Notes: a model not told the origin generated them from the sequence alone. 64,000 bases of DNA from Tenuifilum sp040752515 (GCA_040752515.1 JBFMGQ010000001.1:124001-188000); one strand, 5' to 3'. Numbered from the stretch's first letter, positions 15,629-26,184 are shown. Program-made: numbers and translations.

Positions 15629-17266
15629 ATGAAGACACACTCAATATTGATATTTTTAACCACAAGCATAGCAATTATGGCATGTAGCAAACGGCAAAAA
15701 GCCGATTTAATTGTAACCAATACAACTGTTTACACAGTAGATTCAGCATTCTCAGTAGCTGAAAGTTTTGCGGTTGCTAATGGTAAAATTGTAGCAGTGG
15801 GTACAACCGATGAGGTACTCTCAGCATATAGCGCCGACACCATACTTGACCTTAAAGGGAAATTCGTTTACCCCGGTTTTATTGATGCCCATTGCCATTT
15901 CTTAGGGTACGGTCTTGGACTGCATAAGGCATGGTTAAGCGGAGCAAAGTCGTGGAGCGAGGTGGTAAACCGCTTAATTGAACATCAAAATAATTACCCT
16001 ACCGAATGGGTGGAAGGCAGGGGATGGAACCAGAACGAGTGGGATGTGAAGGTGTTTCCTACCAACGAACTGCTAAACAGGGCATTCCCAGACAAGCCGG
16101 TTTACATTGTTCGTATAGATGGGCATGCGGCAATAGCTAATAGCAAAGCATTAGCAATAGCAGGGATTACAGGCAGTACAAAAATCTCAGGTGGTGAAAT
16201 AGTTTTAAAGGATGGCAAGCCTACGGGAGTTCTTATCGATAACGCCATGGAGCTGGTACGCAGGTGTATTCCCACACCAAACAGGGTGCAAAAAGCCAAC
16301 GCCCTAATGATTGCCCAGCAAAATTGCTTTGCGGTGGGTTTAACCGGTGTTCACGATGCCGGGCTCGATGCCGATGAGGTTGAACTCATCGACTCACTTC
16401 AAAAAGAGGGTATCCTAAAAATGCGGATTAACGCCATGCTTAATCCAACCCATGGTAATTTAGAGAAGTACATCAGCAAAGGGGTTTACCAAACCGATAA
16501 GCTAACAGTCAGATCGATAAAGGTTTATGCCGATGGGGCGCTTGGTTCGCGGGGTGCGCTTTTGCTTGAACCCTATTCCGATGATCCCCAAAACCGTGGC
16601 ATTCAGGTTGAAACCACCGAAAAACTCGATTCGGTTTGCGCTATGGCATACCATCATGGCTACCAGGTATGCACCCATTGCATTGGTGATGCAGCCGTGA
16701 GACTGATGCTCGACCTATACAGCAAATATTTACACAAGGGTAACAACCTGCGTTGGCGCATTGAACACTCGCAAGTGGTTGACCCTACCGATGTACCCCG
16801 CTACGGGCAATACAATGTGGTACCATCGGTGCAAACCACACACGCAACTTCGGACATGTTTTGGGCAGTAAGCCGATTGGGCAATAGGGTAAGGTATGCA
16901 TATGCTTACCAGAGCCTTTTGGCACAGAATGGCTGGTTGCCCAACGGCAGCGACTTCCCCATTGAAGACATTAATCCGTTATACGGATTTTATGCTGCCG
17001 TAGCCCGTAAAAACCAGAATGGAGAACCACAGGAGGGATTTCAGATGGAAAATGCTCTTACCCGCGAACAAGCCCTCCGCGCCATGACCATTTGGGCTGC
17101 AAAAGCCTGCTTTGAGGAAAACATGAAAGGAAGCATTGAGGTTGGCAAGTATGCCGATTTTGTAGTACTTGATTTTGATCTTATAAATTACGATATTAGT
17201 AATGCTTTTAGGGCTAAAGTTTTGCGAACGGTAATAAGCGGTGAAACAGTTTATCGGGAAAACTAA
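15629..17266 (+). CDS. exported YtcJ-like amidohydrolase (amidohydrolase family 3)
   Basis: A 545-residue protein with a lipoprotein signal (MKTHSILIFLTTSIAIMAC, C19), so it should be anchored in the cell envelope. The mature part has an N-terminal beta domain (ADLIVTNTTVYTVDS), then the metal-dependent TIM barrel with the DAHCHF metal motif near residue 85, a His pair in YQVCTHCIGDAA, RWRIEHSQ with another conserved His, and a late Asp in LPNGSDFPIE. It ends in the second half of the beta domain (IEVGKYADFVVLD). Substrates in this family are amides or related C-N bonds; none can be named here. The stop TAA overlaps the next gene's ATG by one base, so the GNAT gene is translationally coupled. 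Confidence 0.87.
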   Translation: MKTHSILIFLTTSIAIMACSKRQKADLIVTNTTVYTVDSAFSVAESFAVANGKIVAVGTTDEVLSAYSADTILDLKGKFVYPGFIDAHCHFLGYGLGLHKAWLSGAKSWSEVVNRLIEHQNNYPTEWVEGRGWNQNEWDVKVFPTNELLNRAFPDKPVYIVRIDGHAAIANSKALAIAGITGSTKISGGEIVLKDGKPTGVLIDNAMELVRRCIPTPNRVQKANALMIAQQNCFAVGLTGVHDAGLDADEVELIDSLQKEGILKMRINAMLNPTHGNLEKYISKGVYQTDKLTVRSIKVYADGALGSRGALLLEPYSDDPQNRGIQVETTEKLDSVCAMAYHHGYQVCTHCIGDAAVRLMLDLYSKYLHKGNNLRWRIEHSQVVDPTDVPRYGQYNVVPSVQTTHATSDMFWAVSRLGNRVRYAYAYQSLLAQNGWLPNGSDFPIEDINPLYGFYAAVARKNQNGEPQEGFQMENALTREQALRAMTIWAAKACFEENMKGSIEVGKYADFVVLDFDLINYDISNAFRAKVLRTVISGETVYREN

Positions 17267-17736
17267 TGGAAGTCAATATCATTAAGGCACAAAAGAACAA
17301 TCTACTTGAAGTGCTATACATTGTCCGCGAATGTTCCAAGCAGTTAGTTGGGAAAGGGGTAAAGTACTGGAACAACAGCTTAGCCGATTACCATGAAATT
17401 TCGCGCGATATCGATGCGGGATACATTTACCTAATCAAATACAACCACGTTGCAGTGGGAACGGTCACATTAAGGGTAAATACCGAAGGCAACCATCTAC
17501 AAATTGAACGGCTTGCCATTTTCCCCACCTTTCAAAAAAAAGGTTTGGCAAAGAAACTCATTGAATTTGCAAAGAATTTAGCCCAAATCAATAATATACA
17601 TATACTAGTAGGGAATATTCCCTTTGATGATAGGAATTTAATTCACCTACTTGAAAACAATCAGTTTATTCGTAAAAGTGAACAATTTTTAAAGGATACT
17701 AAATCGTTTACTATCGAATTTGAGTGTAAACTTTAA
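17266..17736 (+). CDS. GNAT-family N-acetyltransferase
   Basis: A 156-residue single-domain acetyltransferase. The acetyl-CoA-binding region is visible around residues 75-105 (LQIERLAIFPTFQKKGLAKK), where the Q/R-x-x-G-x-A pattern appears as QKKGLA. There is no signal peptide, so it acts in the cytoplasm on an unknown amine. The start ATG overlaps the stop of the amidohydrolase, which makes co-expression likely, although one product is exported and the other is not. It ends 35 bases before the convergent T9SS gene, with no clear terminator between them. Confidence 0.82.
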   Translation: MEVNIIKAQKNNLLEVLYIVRECSKQLVGKGVKYWNNSLADYHEISRDIDAGYIYLIKYNHVAVGTVTLRVNTEGNHLQIERLAIFPTFQKKGLAKKLIEFAKNLAQINNIHILVGNIPFDDRNLIHLLENNQFIRKSEQFLKDTKSFTIEFECKL

Positions 17737-17771
17737 ATCACACTTGCCTCCAAATTCATTGGAACTTGTTT

Positions 17772-18755
17772 TTAAAAAGTAGGACAAGGTAGAGCTTTCC
17801 AACGCTTACGAACAACCGTTTTGAAAGTCAATGCCATAGATAACTCATGTGATCCGCCTGAACCTATCCCTAATCTCGATATGGTAAAGTCATAGCTGTA
17901 TCCTAAACTAATATTATCAAACTTATATCCAACCATAAAGGCTAGGGCATCAATACGCTTATTGACCTTGCCTTTTGGCATACCCCTCCACCAAAAGCCA
18001 AAGCTCATTGGCTCATTCATAAAATAGATACCCAAATCGAGTTGCTTGTATTCACCTTGAACCCTGAAATTAAAGGCGGCTGTTACACTTTGCTCAATCT
18101 TACTCATTAAAAAACCTTTAGTAATATACCTGTATCCTCCATATAATGAGAATTTAAAAGGTGTTCGAGCCTCATCATTGTAAAATGAGTTCACAGGTTT
18201 AAGCATGTGGTCCCAAGTAAAACCAACCCAGGTATTATAGGAATACATCATGAGCGAAGATGATACATCAATATCCCAAACAGCCGATTTGCCTGGATAT
18301 ATCAGAGATGTAGGCGGAACAGGATCAAGCGCAAGCTGGTCGCCAAAAGTTAGGTCGAAGAAGTTTATTGAAATCTGCTGGATGTAAAAGCCTAATCCGG
18401 GTCGCAAATGAATATCGGACGTAGGGGTAAAATCGTATGAATAGAGGGAGCCCACACGAGTATTGCCGTAATTTCCGGCACCGGCTTGGTCGCGTTGAGC
18501 AACAAGCCCGAAACCACTATGAAAAACATTCATGTTGTAATCCCATGAAACACCATAGGTATGAAAACCCTTTGGAACCCCCATCCACTGGTTGCGGTAA
18601 TTAGCAACTGCTCTTTGTCCAGGGACACCACCAGCAAACGATGGGCCTAGATACAATGGATTGGAATAGAATTGGGTAAAATGGGTATCCTGTGCATGCA
18701 CCCTGTAAGCACCAGCACTCAAAATCAAAAACAAACCCCAAAAAACTCTTTTCAT
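17772..18755 (-). CDS. PorP/SprF-family type IX secretion membrane protein
   Basis: A 327-residue outer-membrane beta-barrel precursor with a signal peptide (MKRVFWGLFLILSAGAYRVHA) followed by the family opening QDTHFTQFYSNPLYLGPSFAG. Regularly alternating strands run to the end. PorP/SprF proteins pair with particular T9SS substrates, most often those with a type B (gliding-motility-associated) C-terminal domain, and are needed for their secretion or surface fixing. Just such a substrate is encoded 7 bases upstream on the same strand, so the two almost surely form one operon, like sprB-sprF. The length fits the family. Confidence 0.92.
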   Translation of the reverse strand: MKRVFWGLFLILSAGAYRVHAQDTHFTQFYSNPLYLGPSFAGGVPGQRAVANYRNQWMGVPKGFHTYGVSWDYNMNVFHSGFGLVAQRDQAGAGNYGNTRVGSLYSYDFTPTSDIHLRPGLGFYIQQISINFFDLTFGDQLALDPVPPTSLIYPGKSAVWDIDVSSSLMMYSYNTWVGFTWDHMLKPVNSFYNDEARTPFKFSLYGGYRYITKGFLMSKIEQSVTAAFNFRVQGEYKQLDLGIYFMNEPMSFGFWWRGMPKGKVNKRIDALAFMVGYKFDNISLGYSYDFTISRLGIGSGGSHELSMALTFKTVVRKRWKALPCPTF

Positions 18756-18762
18756 AGATAAA

Positions 18763-21700
18763 TTACCTTAACAATGTTACAGTCCCACGCTGATCAAACA
18801 CTTTCCCATTTGTAAATGTTCCTATTGCGCGCCATACGTAAACGCCCTGTTCAGCCAAGCGCCCGTTAATATATCCATCCCATCCCACTTTTACGTCGGA
18901 AGAGGTGAATACTTGCTCGCCCCAGCGGGTAAAAATCATCAGCTTGTACTCAACCACACCGTAATGGATGGGGTGGAACACCTCATTCTTCATATCATGC
19001 TCATCGTAAGCGCCACCGTTTGGCCCACTGGGGTTTGGTTTAAATGCATTGGGGAACTTAACGTAACCTATGCCTTCAACCCATACCGCTGGGTATTTTG
19101 AAATTGAATCGCGGCATACGGCATCGCTATACTTACGTTCAGCCCAAAGGGATATTCGGAATTCTCCCATTTCCTTGTAGGTATGGGTAGGATCTTTCCG
19201 GTTAATATACTTTGTTCCATCGCCCATATCCCAATCGTATGAACACGAATCGCAATCGGTTGTGAGGTTTTGCAGGCGAACTGTTGCATCGGGCAACATT
19301 ACCCGTGCAGGGTAAGCAACAAAATCGGCATTGGGCATTGGGTAAACGTGAATTATCCCGTAAGAAAAACTTTCACCACCCTCGCCCGATGCTCTTAGCT
19401 TAACCCTGTAGTAACCTGGATTCTGGAAAACGTGAATGGGCTGGAATTCCTTTACAGTTGGGCTGCCATCGTCAAAATCCCACTCATAATCCTCGCCGTA
19501 AAGCGAGTTGTTAACAAAATGAACCTCGTGGGGGGCACATCCGTTAGCCATGCTCTGTGTAAAACTTGAAATTGGCTTTGGTGGCATCAAGTACACAATC
19601 TTTGAGGTTGAATCCTTACAGTGAGGGCTATTTATTACAAGTGAAACATCGTATGTAAACCCTTTTTCCTTATGCCCCCAACGGGTATATGAATGCGTAC
19701 CGGGGTTTTTATCGGTGCTTGTTGTATTGTCGTCAAAATACCACTTGTAGCTCCAGGCATCGGCTGCAGGGGCCGATTGATTAATTATGGTAAAGGTGTT
19801 ATCAGGGAACTCCTTGAGCGGGGGCTCAACGCCAATTAAAGCAATAGGTGTAGCCCATACTGTTATTTGTTTTACAGTATCATCAACACAGTCGAACTCC
19901 GAGCGAGCTGTTAGCTTTACATTGAAAACCTTATCGTTCTCAGTATCGTTCAGGAACGACTCTGATGGGTTGATGGATGATGATGTAAAACCATCATTAA
20001 AATCCCATGTATAAAGCATTGCATTGGTTGACAGGTTGGAGAACTGCACGTCGTGTGGGCTACAGCTTTGGTACCCTGGAGCAACATCAAAATTGGCTGT
20101 AACATGTGGGAAAACCTGAATGGTTTGCGAAACGGCATCGTCGCAACTGTAATTATTTATGGCATGCAGCCAAATTTGATACGATTGGGTAACGCTTTGA
20201 TTATTATCGAATACATGTACCATGTTAAGGGGCGAGGTTGTTGTACTATCGGTACCATCGCCAAAATCGTAATGGTAGGTTAGGTTTGAACCCAGCGTTT
20301 TATTCTCAATCTCAACGTTAAATGGCGGGCAAGAGATGTAATTACTTTTTAGTTCCATGGCCGCAACTGGACGAGGGAATACTGTCACATCCTTTTTAAC
20401 TGAGTCGGTACATCCGTGCTCACTGGTTGCTTTAAGCGTTATGGTAAAGTTTTTTTCGTTTTGGGTTGATGTATTCCTATACTCCTGCTCAACATTAGCA
20501 GAATAGGCATAATTGCCATCACCAAGGTTCCAAACATATTGGTTATTGGCACTAAAGGACTGAGTTTGATTGATAAACTGCACTAGGTGCGGAGTACAAC
20601 CTGTTGGGTTATAGGTAAAATCCGGGTAGATACGCGGGTAGATGCTAAGTGGCAACTCAAGGGTATCAGCACAGTTCGTATCGTCCTTATATTGTGTTAT
20701 TAGAGTAACCGTTGGGTTTTGTATGGTTAACCCCGAGTTGGTATAGGTATGCATTCCAGGTTGCTCAGCATAGGTTATGGGGGAGCCATCGCCAAAGTTC
20801 CAGCTATACTGGTATAAGCCTGAAGTGGAAGTGTTATTAAAGTTAATATTAACCGGAGAGCATCCGGCGGTTTTATTCCACGTAAAGGCTGCTTCAACCT
20901 TGGGATTTACCGTAACCGTTCGACTTGTGCTGTCGTTACAACCTATTGCATTCTTGGATTTAAGCCAAACGGTATAGGTGGCGAGATTATCCTTACTAGT
21001 ATTGATAAAACCTATTCCTTGAGGTGAGGTTTCCGCAGAGCGCATTCCATTGCCAAAATCCCAGGTATAGCTACCCAAGCCGGTAGAACTATTTGCAAAA
21101 TTAACCGTTAACGGAGTACACCCCCTATCAATATCTAAATTAAAATCAGCTATTACTTTGGGATAAATGTCAATAAATGGTACACTCTTGGCACTGGAGC
21201 AGGTTAGTCCGCTATTGGCATGCGATTGCGTTGCGGTTAGGGTAATTGTAGGCTTAATAATTGTGTTGGGCAAGTCGTTGTCGAATGTATAGGTATGGGA
21301 AAGGGTTGGACGTGCAGTGGTTTGCTGCTGGGGCACACCGCCCAATGAGTAACCATAGTCCCAGTTAAAATTGGTTCCGTTAAGCGATGTATTGGTAAAG
21401 TTCACATTGAAAGGCACGCAAATGCTATCATATAGCATTGTGAAATCTGCCTCAACCCTAGGATGAATGGTTACAGGAACAACTACAGATTTTGAGCACC
21501 CATTAGCATTAGTTGCCCATAGGGTAACGTTGAACTGCTTATCGGTTGATGTTCTATTATCAAAGTCGTGGGTGATATTATCCTGTTGAGTTGTGGCAAA
21601 CGATTGTCCATCGGCAAACTCCCAATAGTAAAGCAAATTGCCTCCGGTTGAACTGTTAGTAAACTCAATGGGTGTGCCAGGACATGCAAATTGCGATAGA

Positions 21701-24700
21701 GCACTTGTCTGTGGAACTATACGGGGGTAAACGGAAAGGGTTTTGGTAACAGGTTGACTCACACAATTACCATTTGCATTTGAGGTAATCAAGGAAATCG
21801 TATGGGTTTTAACATTGTCGGGGTCTGAATTATCGGCCTGGTATGTAAATGGAGTTCCATCGGTGCGATTCTCGTTGGGGAAAAGACCATCGAATGTCCA
21901 CTGATACTGGGTTGCCCCAATGGCTGTTGGCGTAAAGGTAACGTTGAAAGGAGTACAATTGCCATCCATTTGCATGGTAAAGCCATTGGTTAGCTTCGGG
22001 TGAACGGTAACCGTTCTGGTTTCGGTATCAAAGCAGCCATGAATGTTTGACACGGTTAAATTAACAGTATAGGATTTACTGTTTTGTGTATCGTCATTAT
22101 TAAAGGTATGCGAAACCGATTGGAGGTTTGAGGTAAGACCGTCGCCAAAGTTCCAGCTGGTAAACTGGGGGTGATTGGTTGTTCCATTAACAACGCTATT
22201 GCTTACAAAGTTAACCGATGCACCCTCGCAAATGGTTTGGTCAACGTTAGGGGTAAAGCTGGCGGTTACACCAGGGTAAACCCTTACAGGGATAGTAGAA
22301 TTATCGGAACAACCAGCATTATTGCGTACCCTGAGCGATACGTTGTATAGTTTCTCGGCGCCTGTAAGGTTGTCCTGAGTACGCGATATAACTGCCGGTA
22401 CAGTTGCCGATGTATAGGTCTGGTCTATATTGCCATCGCCATCAAAATCGAACTCGTACTGGCTTATTCCAGGGTGAGTGGTCAAATTGATGTTGTAGCT
22501 GTAAGGGGCACAACCTGCAAGGTTATCGATACTAAACTCCGGTTTGATATAGGGGTAAACGGTAAGCGTTTTGGTAACTGCCGATTGGCAACCATGTTCA
22601 GAGATTGCTATTAATGAAATGTTAAAGGACTTATCCGTTCCAGATGTATTGGTAAACACGTGCGAGGGAGAAACCTCCATTGAGGTCGACCCATCGCTGA
22701 AACTCCATTGGTACGAGCCATTGGTTAGTACTGATCCTCCAGTATAGGTACTGGTATTATTTAAAACAAGCGAGGCGGGGTTACACTGTGAGCCGGCTGG
22801 TAAATCGAAGTTAGCAGTAACTTCAGGGTAAATAGGGATAGGCAATTCTAACTGCTTTGAACGTTTACAGCCAGCACTATTTGTTACGGTTAGTACCGGT
22901 TGAAAATTTCGGGTACTACCGGTTTGGTTTACTTCCTGACGCGAGAATACGCCCTGTTGACTAGCCTGGGTATAGGTTGCATCTGGAGTACTATTGGCAT
23001 CCCAATCCCACTGGAACTGGTTAATACCGGGAAATTTCTGAACGGTAAAATTTAAATCGACTGGAGAGCAATTACCAGTAGGGGTTACAGAAAATTGTGC
23101 ATCGACAAAAGGCTGAACCGTAACTGGAAATAAATTAGAGACATACTCACAACCATACTGGTTTAAGGCTTTGAAGCGAATACTGTAACTGCGGGCAAAA
23201 GCATCGTTATTTTGCAACTGGTATGTAACACTTTGCTGGGTTGAAATAATGTTGGTATTTACACCATCAATCAAATGCCACTCAAAGGTATTGGCATTGA
23301 TTACATTGACGGCAGCAAGGTTTACATCTAATGGAGAGCAAGTTATATCGCCACTTGTGTTTACGTTAACATTTGCTGCAGGGGAGGGATTGACAGTTAT
23401 GGTTTGTGAGTACTCGTTAATGCAACCTCCGCTATTCTGAACCCTCAACTTAATAGTAGTGGGTAGGGGACTAACCCCACTATTTGATTTACTGAAGGTC
23501 CAATTTGCTGGGTCGGTACTATCAAAAACACCATCACCATCCTTATCCCACTGCCATGCAGTTATCCCTCCAGTGCTATTGTTTGTTACCAAAACACTGA
23601 AAGGCGAACAGCCTGTTACACGCTCAACTGCAAAGTTTGCCCTTATATAGGGTTGTATGGTAACAGGTACAGGTTTTGTAACTGAGCAAAAGTTGTACTT
23701 GTCCGTAAGCGTAAGCTGAGCATTATAGGTAGTTGGATCACTATTGTAGTTGTAATAGGTGTGAGCCGGGTCGGGTGAAGCCGAAGTTGCACCATCGCCA
23801 AAATCCCAGCGGAATGTTGCCGTTCCATGGTTTCCTGTTGGATTTGCTTTAAAGTTCACAGTAAGGGGGTGGCAGTTATTGGGGTCCGACTTGCTATCGA
23901 TTGCTGGATTAATATCTAGGTGCGGGTAAACCAGAATATCTTTCTTAAACGACTTAACGCAGATACCCGTATTATCGGTAACCACTAGCGATAGGGTATA
24001 ACGTAAGGTATCGGTAGTATTATTTAAAAATGGAGCGGAAGGGGTAAATGTTACATTGTTGTTTGTCCCTTCGCCCGGATCATCTATATCGCCATCATTG
24101 TTAAAGTCCCAAACGTTGCTGGCAGCACCTACTGAATTGTTAATGATTTGAGGGCTAAAAGGAGCACAGCCATCAAACTGGTCGGTTGTGAAACTTGGAA
24201 CTACAGGTTCCGAGACCAGAAAGTTAACCTCACGGGTTTCGGAAAGTCCACATGCACCACTTACAGTAACATTATACTTAATGGAATGTGTAATGTTGGA
24301 GGCAACCGGTGTTGGGCTTGAAGGATTATCGAGAAAATCGTGAGGTACCCATTGGTAATGGGTTCCACCGCTGGCATAGAGCTGCCGCGACTCGCCCCAG
24401 CAGATTTTGTTACCTCCAGCCTCATTAACCACCACAAATGCATTAGGGTTAAAGGAGTTAAAATCGGAGAAATACCCGTAAAAAGCATCGGCATCGGGAC
24501 GCCCATTGAGTATTCCTAAATGGAATACATCTTTTTCATTTACCAACAGGTATGCCTCATCAACCCCGGCCTGAATGTTATCGGCCTTGAACCGGGCATA
24601 ACGCCACTGATTGAACGGAGCGGTTGACCCCACATCCTGATAGCTGGCAGGGTTATTGAGCCCTGGTACTATTGTTGTAACATCGTTACCACTCTTGTCA

Positions 24701-26028
24701 TACAGTTTAAAGCCATCCTCGGCACCCTTACGGACAAGTATATTCATGTAAAAATCATAGTACTTGTTACCGTAACCATTATCATAATTAGCCTTTGTCC
24801 TGTTAAACCCTACCCTGGTTGACCCTGTACAAGTTGAAATGGTTGGTATTATTGCACCGGCCGTCTGGGTTTCAGTGCCGTTTCCAAACCCCGATAAATG
24901 GTAAACATACACAGGCTTATCTGTTTCAATGTTGGTAATTATATTTGCAGCTGGAATTTGAACTGGGTGAACGCCACGCTCGTTTATTGTTGCAACCACA
25001 ACCCCATTTACCTTTACCTGTGTGTTGTTCTGGGTGGCAATGACGTAAACATATTCCTGATTACTAACTAGTACTCCTCTAACAACAGCGTAATGAGTTC
25101 CTATGTGATCTATAGGTACAAGCTGATCGCCAACAAAATCGACGCCATTACCCAGGGTAACCATATCATGCCGGGTATTAATGGCAATATCGCCGCCACT
25201 AACCACCTCAACCTTTGTTCCTGCAAGGGTATTTTGGGGATCAGTTTTGTAGTTAACATTGCTATCGTTTTTATAGGGTGCAATAATAGCCGTTTCGCCC
25301 CTATTCAAGGTTATGGCAAAGGGGGTATTGGCTGGCTTGAAGTTATTAGGCCAAACAAAAACGTCCTTGGTTGGAGTTATAGTTATTTGTGTATTATCCT
25401 CTGTGGCAACTATATCGAATGAACTATAGGGCCTGTAGGTGTAGTTTGAATTATTAGCTACATATGAACTAATTGCATAACTAGTTTCGAAAGGAATGTA
25501 AAATGTTTTACCTAACGCATTCTTACCCTTTAGGGCCAGTAGTTCCATATTATATATAGCACTAATCTCATAGTAAATGGTTACCGGGGTGGTTGCCTCA
25601 ATGTGTAAACCCTTGTTGTTTCGGTTTATGGCCGAGGCGTTGGAGGTGGTCCACCGTAATCGATTTTCAATGGATGTAAAAGCCGTTGTTTTGTCGTCGC
25701 CTATCAGGTTTAAGGCTGCCAGGTCAATGGTTTGGGTTTTATTTGCAGGAATGTTGAAAACCAAAGGGTTTCCTCCATTGAAGTTAGCCTGATTGGCTGG
25801 CATGGTAATGGTTACCGTGCTCGGCAACGTTCCTGTTGTTATTCGAAGGTAAACCGGATATCCCTTATTGCCAGGGTTCGTTTCATTACCAGCCCAATGG
25901 TATCGGTTTATTTCCGGAGCACTGAACCAGAACTCGGTATCGGTTTGTGCAAATATGCCAGTACTAATTAATAACAAAATAACCGAAAAAAGCAGTCTAA
26001 ATCTGTAAAGCCTCATTTCTAAATCCAT
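18763..26028 (-). CDS. giant PKD-repeat surface protein with type B T9SS sorting domain
   Basis: A 2,421-residue secreted protein. A signal peptide (ending LLISTGIFAQ) is followed by an IgGFc-binding-like N-terminal region (about 30-520, starting TDTEFWFSAPE). Some 19 PKD-type beta-sandwiches of about 85-95 residues follow, recognisable by WDFGDG-like cores. The last ~100 residues form the gliding-motility-associated C-terminal domain (FPNAFKPNPSGPN, then FTRWGEQVF, ending RGTVTLLR). Most repeats start with G/N-C-x-P and contain a second cysteine near the end, so a disulphide-braced stalk is possible. Some PKD cores are replaced by DxDGDG loops. A TTG at 26043 would extend the frame but lies inside the promoter -7 element, so ATG 26028 (or 26016) is the start. 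The likely role is surface adhesion or motility, with the neighbouring SprF-like protein as secretion partner. Confidence 0.9.
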   Translation of the reverse strand: MDLEMRLYRFRLLFSVILLLISTGIFAQTDTEFWFSAPEINRYHWAGNETNPGNKGYPVYLRITTGTLPSTVTITMPANQANFNGGNPLVFNIPANKTQTIDLAALNLIGDDKTTAFTSIENRLRWTTSNASAINRNNKGLHIEATTPVTIYYEISAIYNMELLALKGKNALGKTFYIPFETSYAISSYVANNSNYTYRPYSSFDIVATEDNTQITITPTKDVFVWPNNFKPANTPFAITLNRGETAIIAPYKNDSNVNYKTDPQNTLAGTKVEVVSGGDIAINTRHDMVTLGNGVDFVGDQLVPIDHIGTHYAVVRGVLVSNQEYVYVIATQNNTQVKVNGVVVATINERGVHPVQIPAANIITNIETDKPVYVYHLSGFGNGTETQTAGAIIPTISTCTGSTRVGFNRTKANYDNGYGNKYYDFYMNILVRKGAEDGFKLYDKSGNDVTTIVPGLNNPASYQDVGSTAPFNQWRYARFKADNIQAGVDEAYLLVNEKDVFHLGILNGRPDADAFYGYFSDFNSFNPNAFVVVNEAGGNKICWGESRQLYASGGTHYQWVPHDFLDNPSSPTPVASNITHSIKYNVTVSGACGLSETREVNFLVSEPVVPSFTTDQFDGCAPFSPQIINNSVGAASNVWDFNNDGDIDDPGEGTNNNVTFTPSAPFLNNTTDTLRYTLSLVVTDNTGICVKSFKKDILVYPHLDINPAIDSKSDPNNCHPLTVNFKANPTGNHGTATFRWDFGDGATSASPDPAHTYYNYNSDPTTYNAQLTLTDKYNFCSVTKPVPVTIQPYIRANFAVERVTGCSPFSVLVTNNSTGGITAWQWDKDGDGVFDSTDPANWTFSKSNSGVSPLPTTIKLRVQNSGGCINEYSQTITVNPSPAANVNVNTSGDITCSPLDVNLAAVNVINANTFEWHLIDGVNTNIISTQQSVTYQLQNNDAFARSYSIRFKALNQYGCEYVSNLFPVTVQPFVDAQFSVTPTGNCSPVDLNFTVQKFPGINQFQWDWDANSTPDATYTQASQQGVFSRQEVNQTGSTRNFQPVLTVTNSAGCKRSKQLELPIPIYPEVTANFDLPAGSQCNPASLVLNNTSTYTGGSVLTNGSYQWSFSDGSTSMEVSPSHVFTNTSGTDKSFNISLIAISEHGCQSAVTKTLTVYPYIKPEFSIDNLAGCAPYSYNINLTTHPGISQYEFDFDGDGNIDQTYTSATVPAVISRTQDNLTGAEKLYNVSLRVRNNAGCSDNSTIPVRVYPGVTASFTPNVDQTICEGASVNFVSNSVVNGTTNHPQFTSWNFGDGLTSNLQSVSHTFNNDDTQNSKSYTVNLTVSNIHGCFDTETRTVTVHPKLTNGFTMQMDGNCTPFNVTFTPTAIGATQYQWTFDGLFPNENRTDGTPFTYQADNSDPDNVKTHTISLITSNANGNCVSQPVTKTLSVYPRIVPQTSALSQFACPGTPIEFTNSSTGGNLLYYWEFADGQSFATTQQDNITHDFDNRTSTDKQFNVTLWATNANGCSKSVVVPVTIHPRVEADFTMLYDSICVPFNVNFTNTSLNGTNFNWDYGYSLGGVPQQQTTARPTLSHTYTFDNDLPNTIIKPTITLTATQSHANSGLTCSSAKSVPFIDIYPKVIADFNLDIDRGCTPLTVNFANSSTGLGSYTWDFGNGMRSAETSPQGIGFINTSKDNLATYTVWLKSKNAIGCNDSTSRTVTVNPKVEAAFTWNKTAGCSPVNINFNNTSTSGLYQYSWNFGDGSPITYAEQPGMHTYTNSGLTIQNPTVTLITQYKDDTNCADTLELPLSIYPRIYPDFTYNPTGCTPHLVQFINQTQSFSANNQYVWNLGDGNYAYSANVEQEYRNTSTQNEKNFTITLKATSEHGCTDSVKKDVTVFPRPVAAMELKSNYISCPPFNVEIENKTLGSNLTYHYDFGDGTDSTTTSPLNMVHVFDNNQSVTQSYQIWLHAINNYSCDDAVSQTIQVFPHVTANFDVAPGYQSCSPHDVQFSNLSTNAMLYTWDFNDGFTSSSINPSESFLNDTENDKVFNVKLTARSEFDCVDDTVKQITVWATPIALIGVEPPLKEFPDNTFTIINQSAPAADAWSYKWYFDDNTTSTDKNPGTHSYTRWGHKEKGFTYDVSLVINSPHCKDSTSKIVYLMPPKPISSFTQSMANGCAPHEVHFVNNSLYGEDYEWDFDDGSPTVKEFQPIHVFQNPGYYRVKLRASGEGGESFSYGIIHVYPMPNADFVAYPARVMLPDATVRLQNLTTDCDSCSYDWDMGDGTKYINRKDPTHTYKEMGEFRISLWAERKYSDAVCRDSISKYPAVWVEGIGYVKFPNAFKPNPSGPNGGAYDEHDMKNEVFHPIHYGVVEYKLMIFTRWGEQVFTSSDVKVGWDGYINGRLAEQGVYVWRAIGTFTNGKVFDQRGTVTLLR

Positions 26029-26040
26029 TAAAAAATTTTT

Positions 26041-26071
26041 CAAAATTATTTAAATGAACCTTTTGAGTCAA
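26041..26071 (-). promoter_or_regulatory. promoter of the PKD-repeat protein/PorP operon
   Basis: On the minus strand TTG (26071-26069), 20 bases, then TAATTTTG (26048-26041) match the Bacteroidota -33/-7 promoter exactly. Transcription would start near 26035, leaving only about 7 bases before ATG 26028. Confidence 0.65.
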
Positions 26072-26184
26072 CCCTAAAAAAATAATCATCTCTATCAATA
26101 TTCCATTTTATCATATTTTTAGGGCATTGGCACATTGTAAAACTGCTAAGAAATGTTTTAAAACATATTTTTTGATGTAACCTT

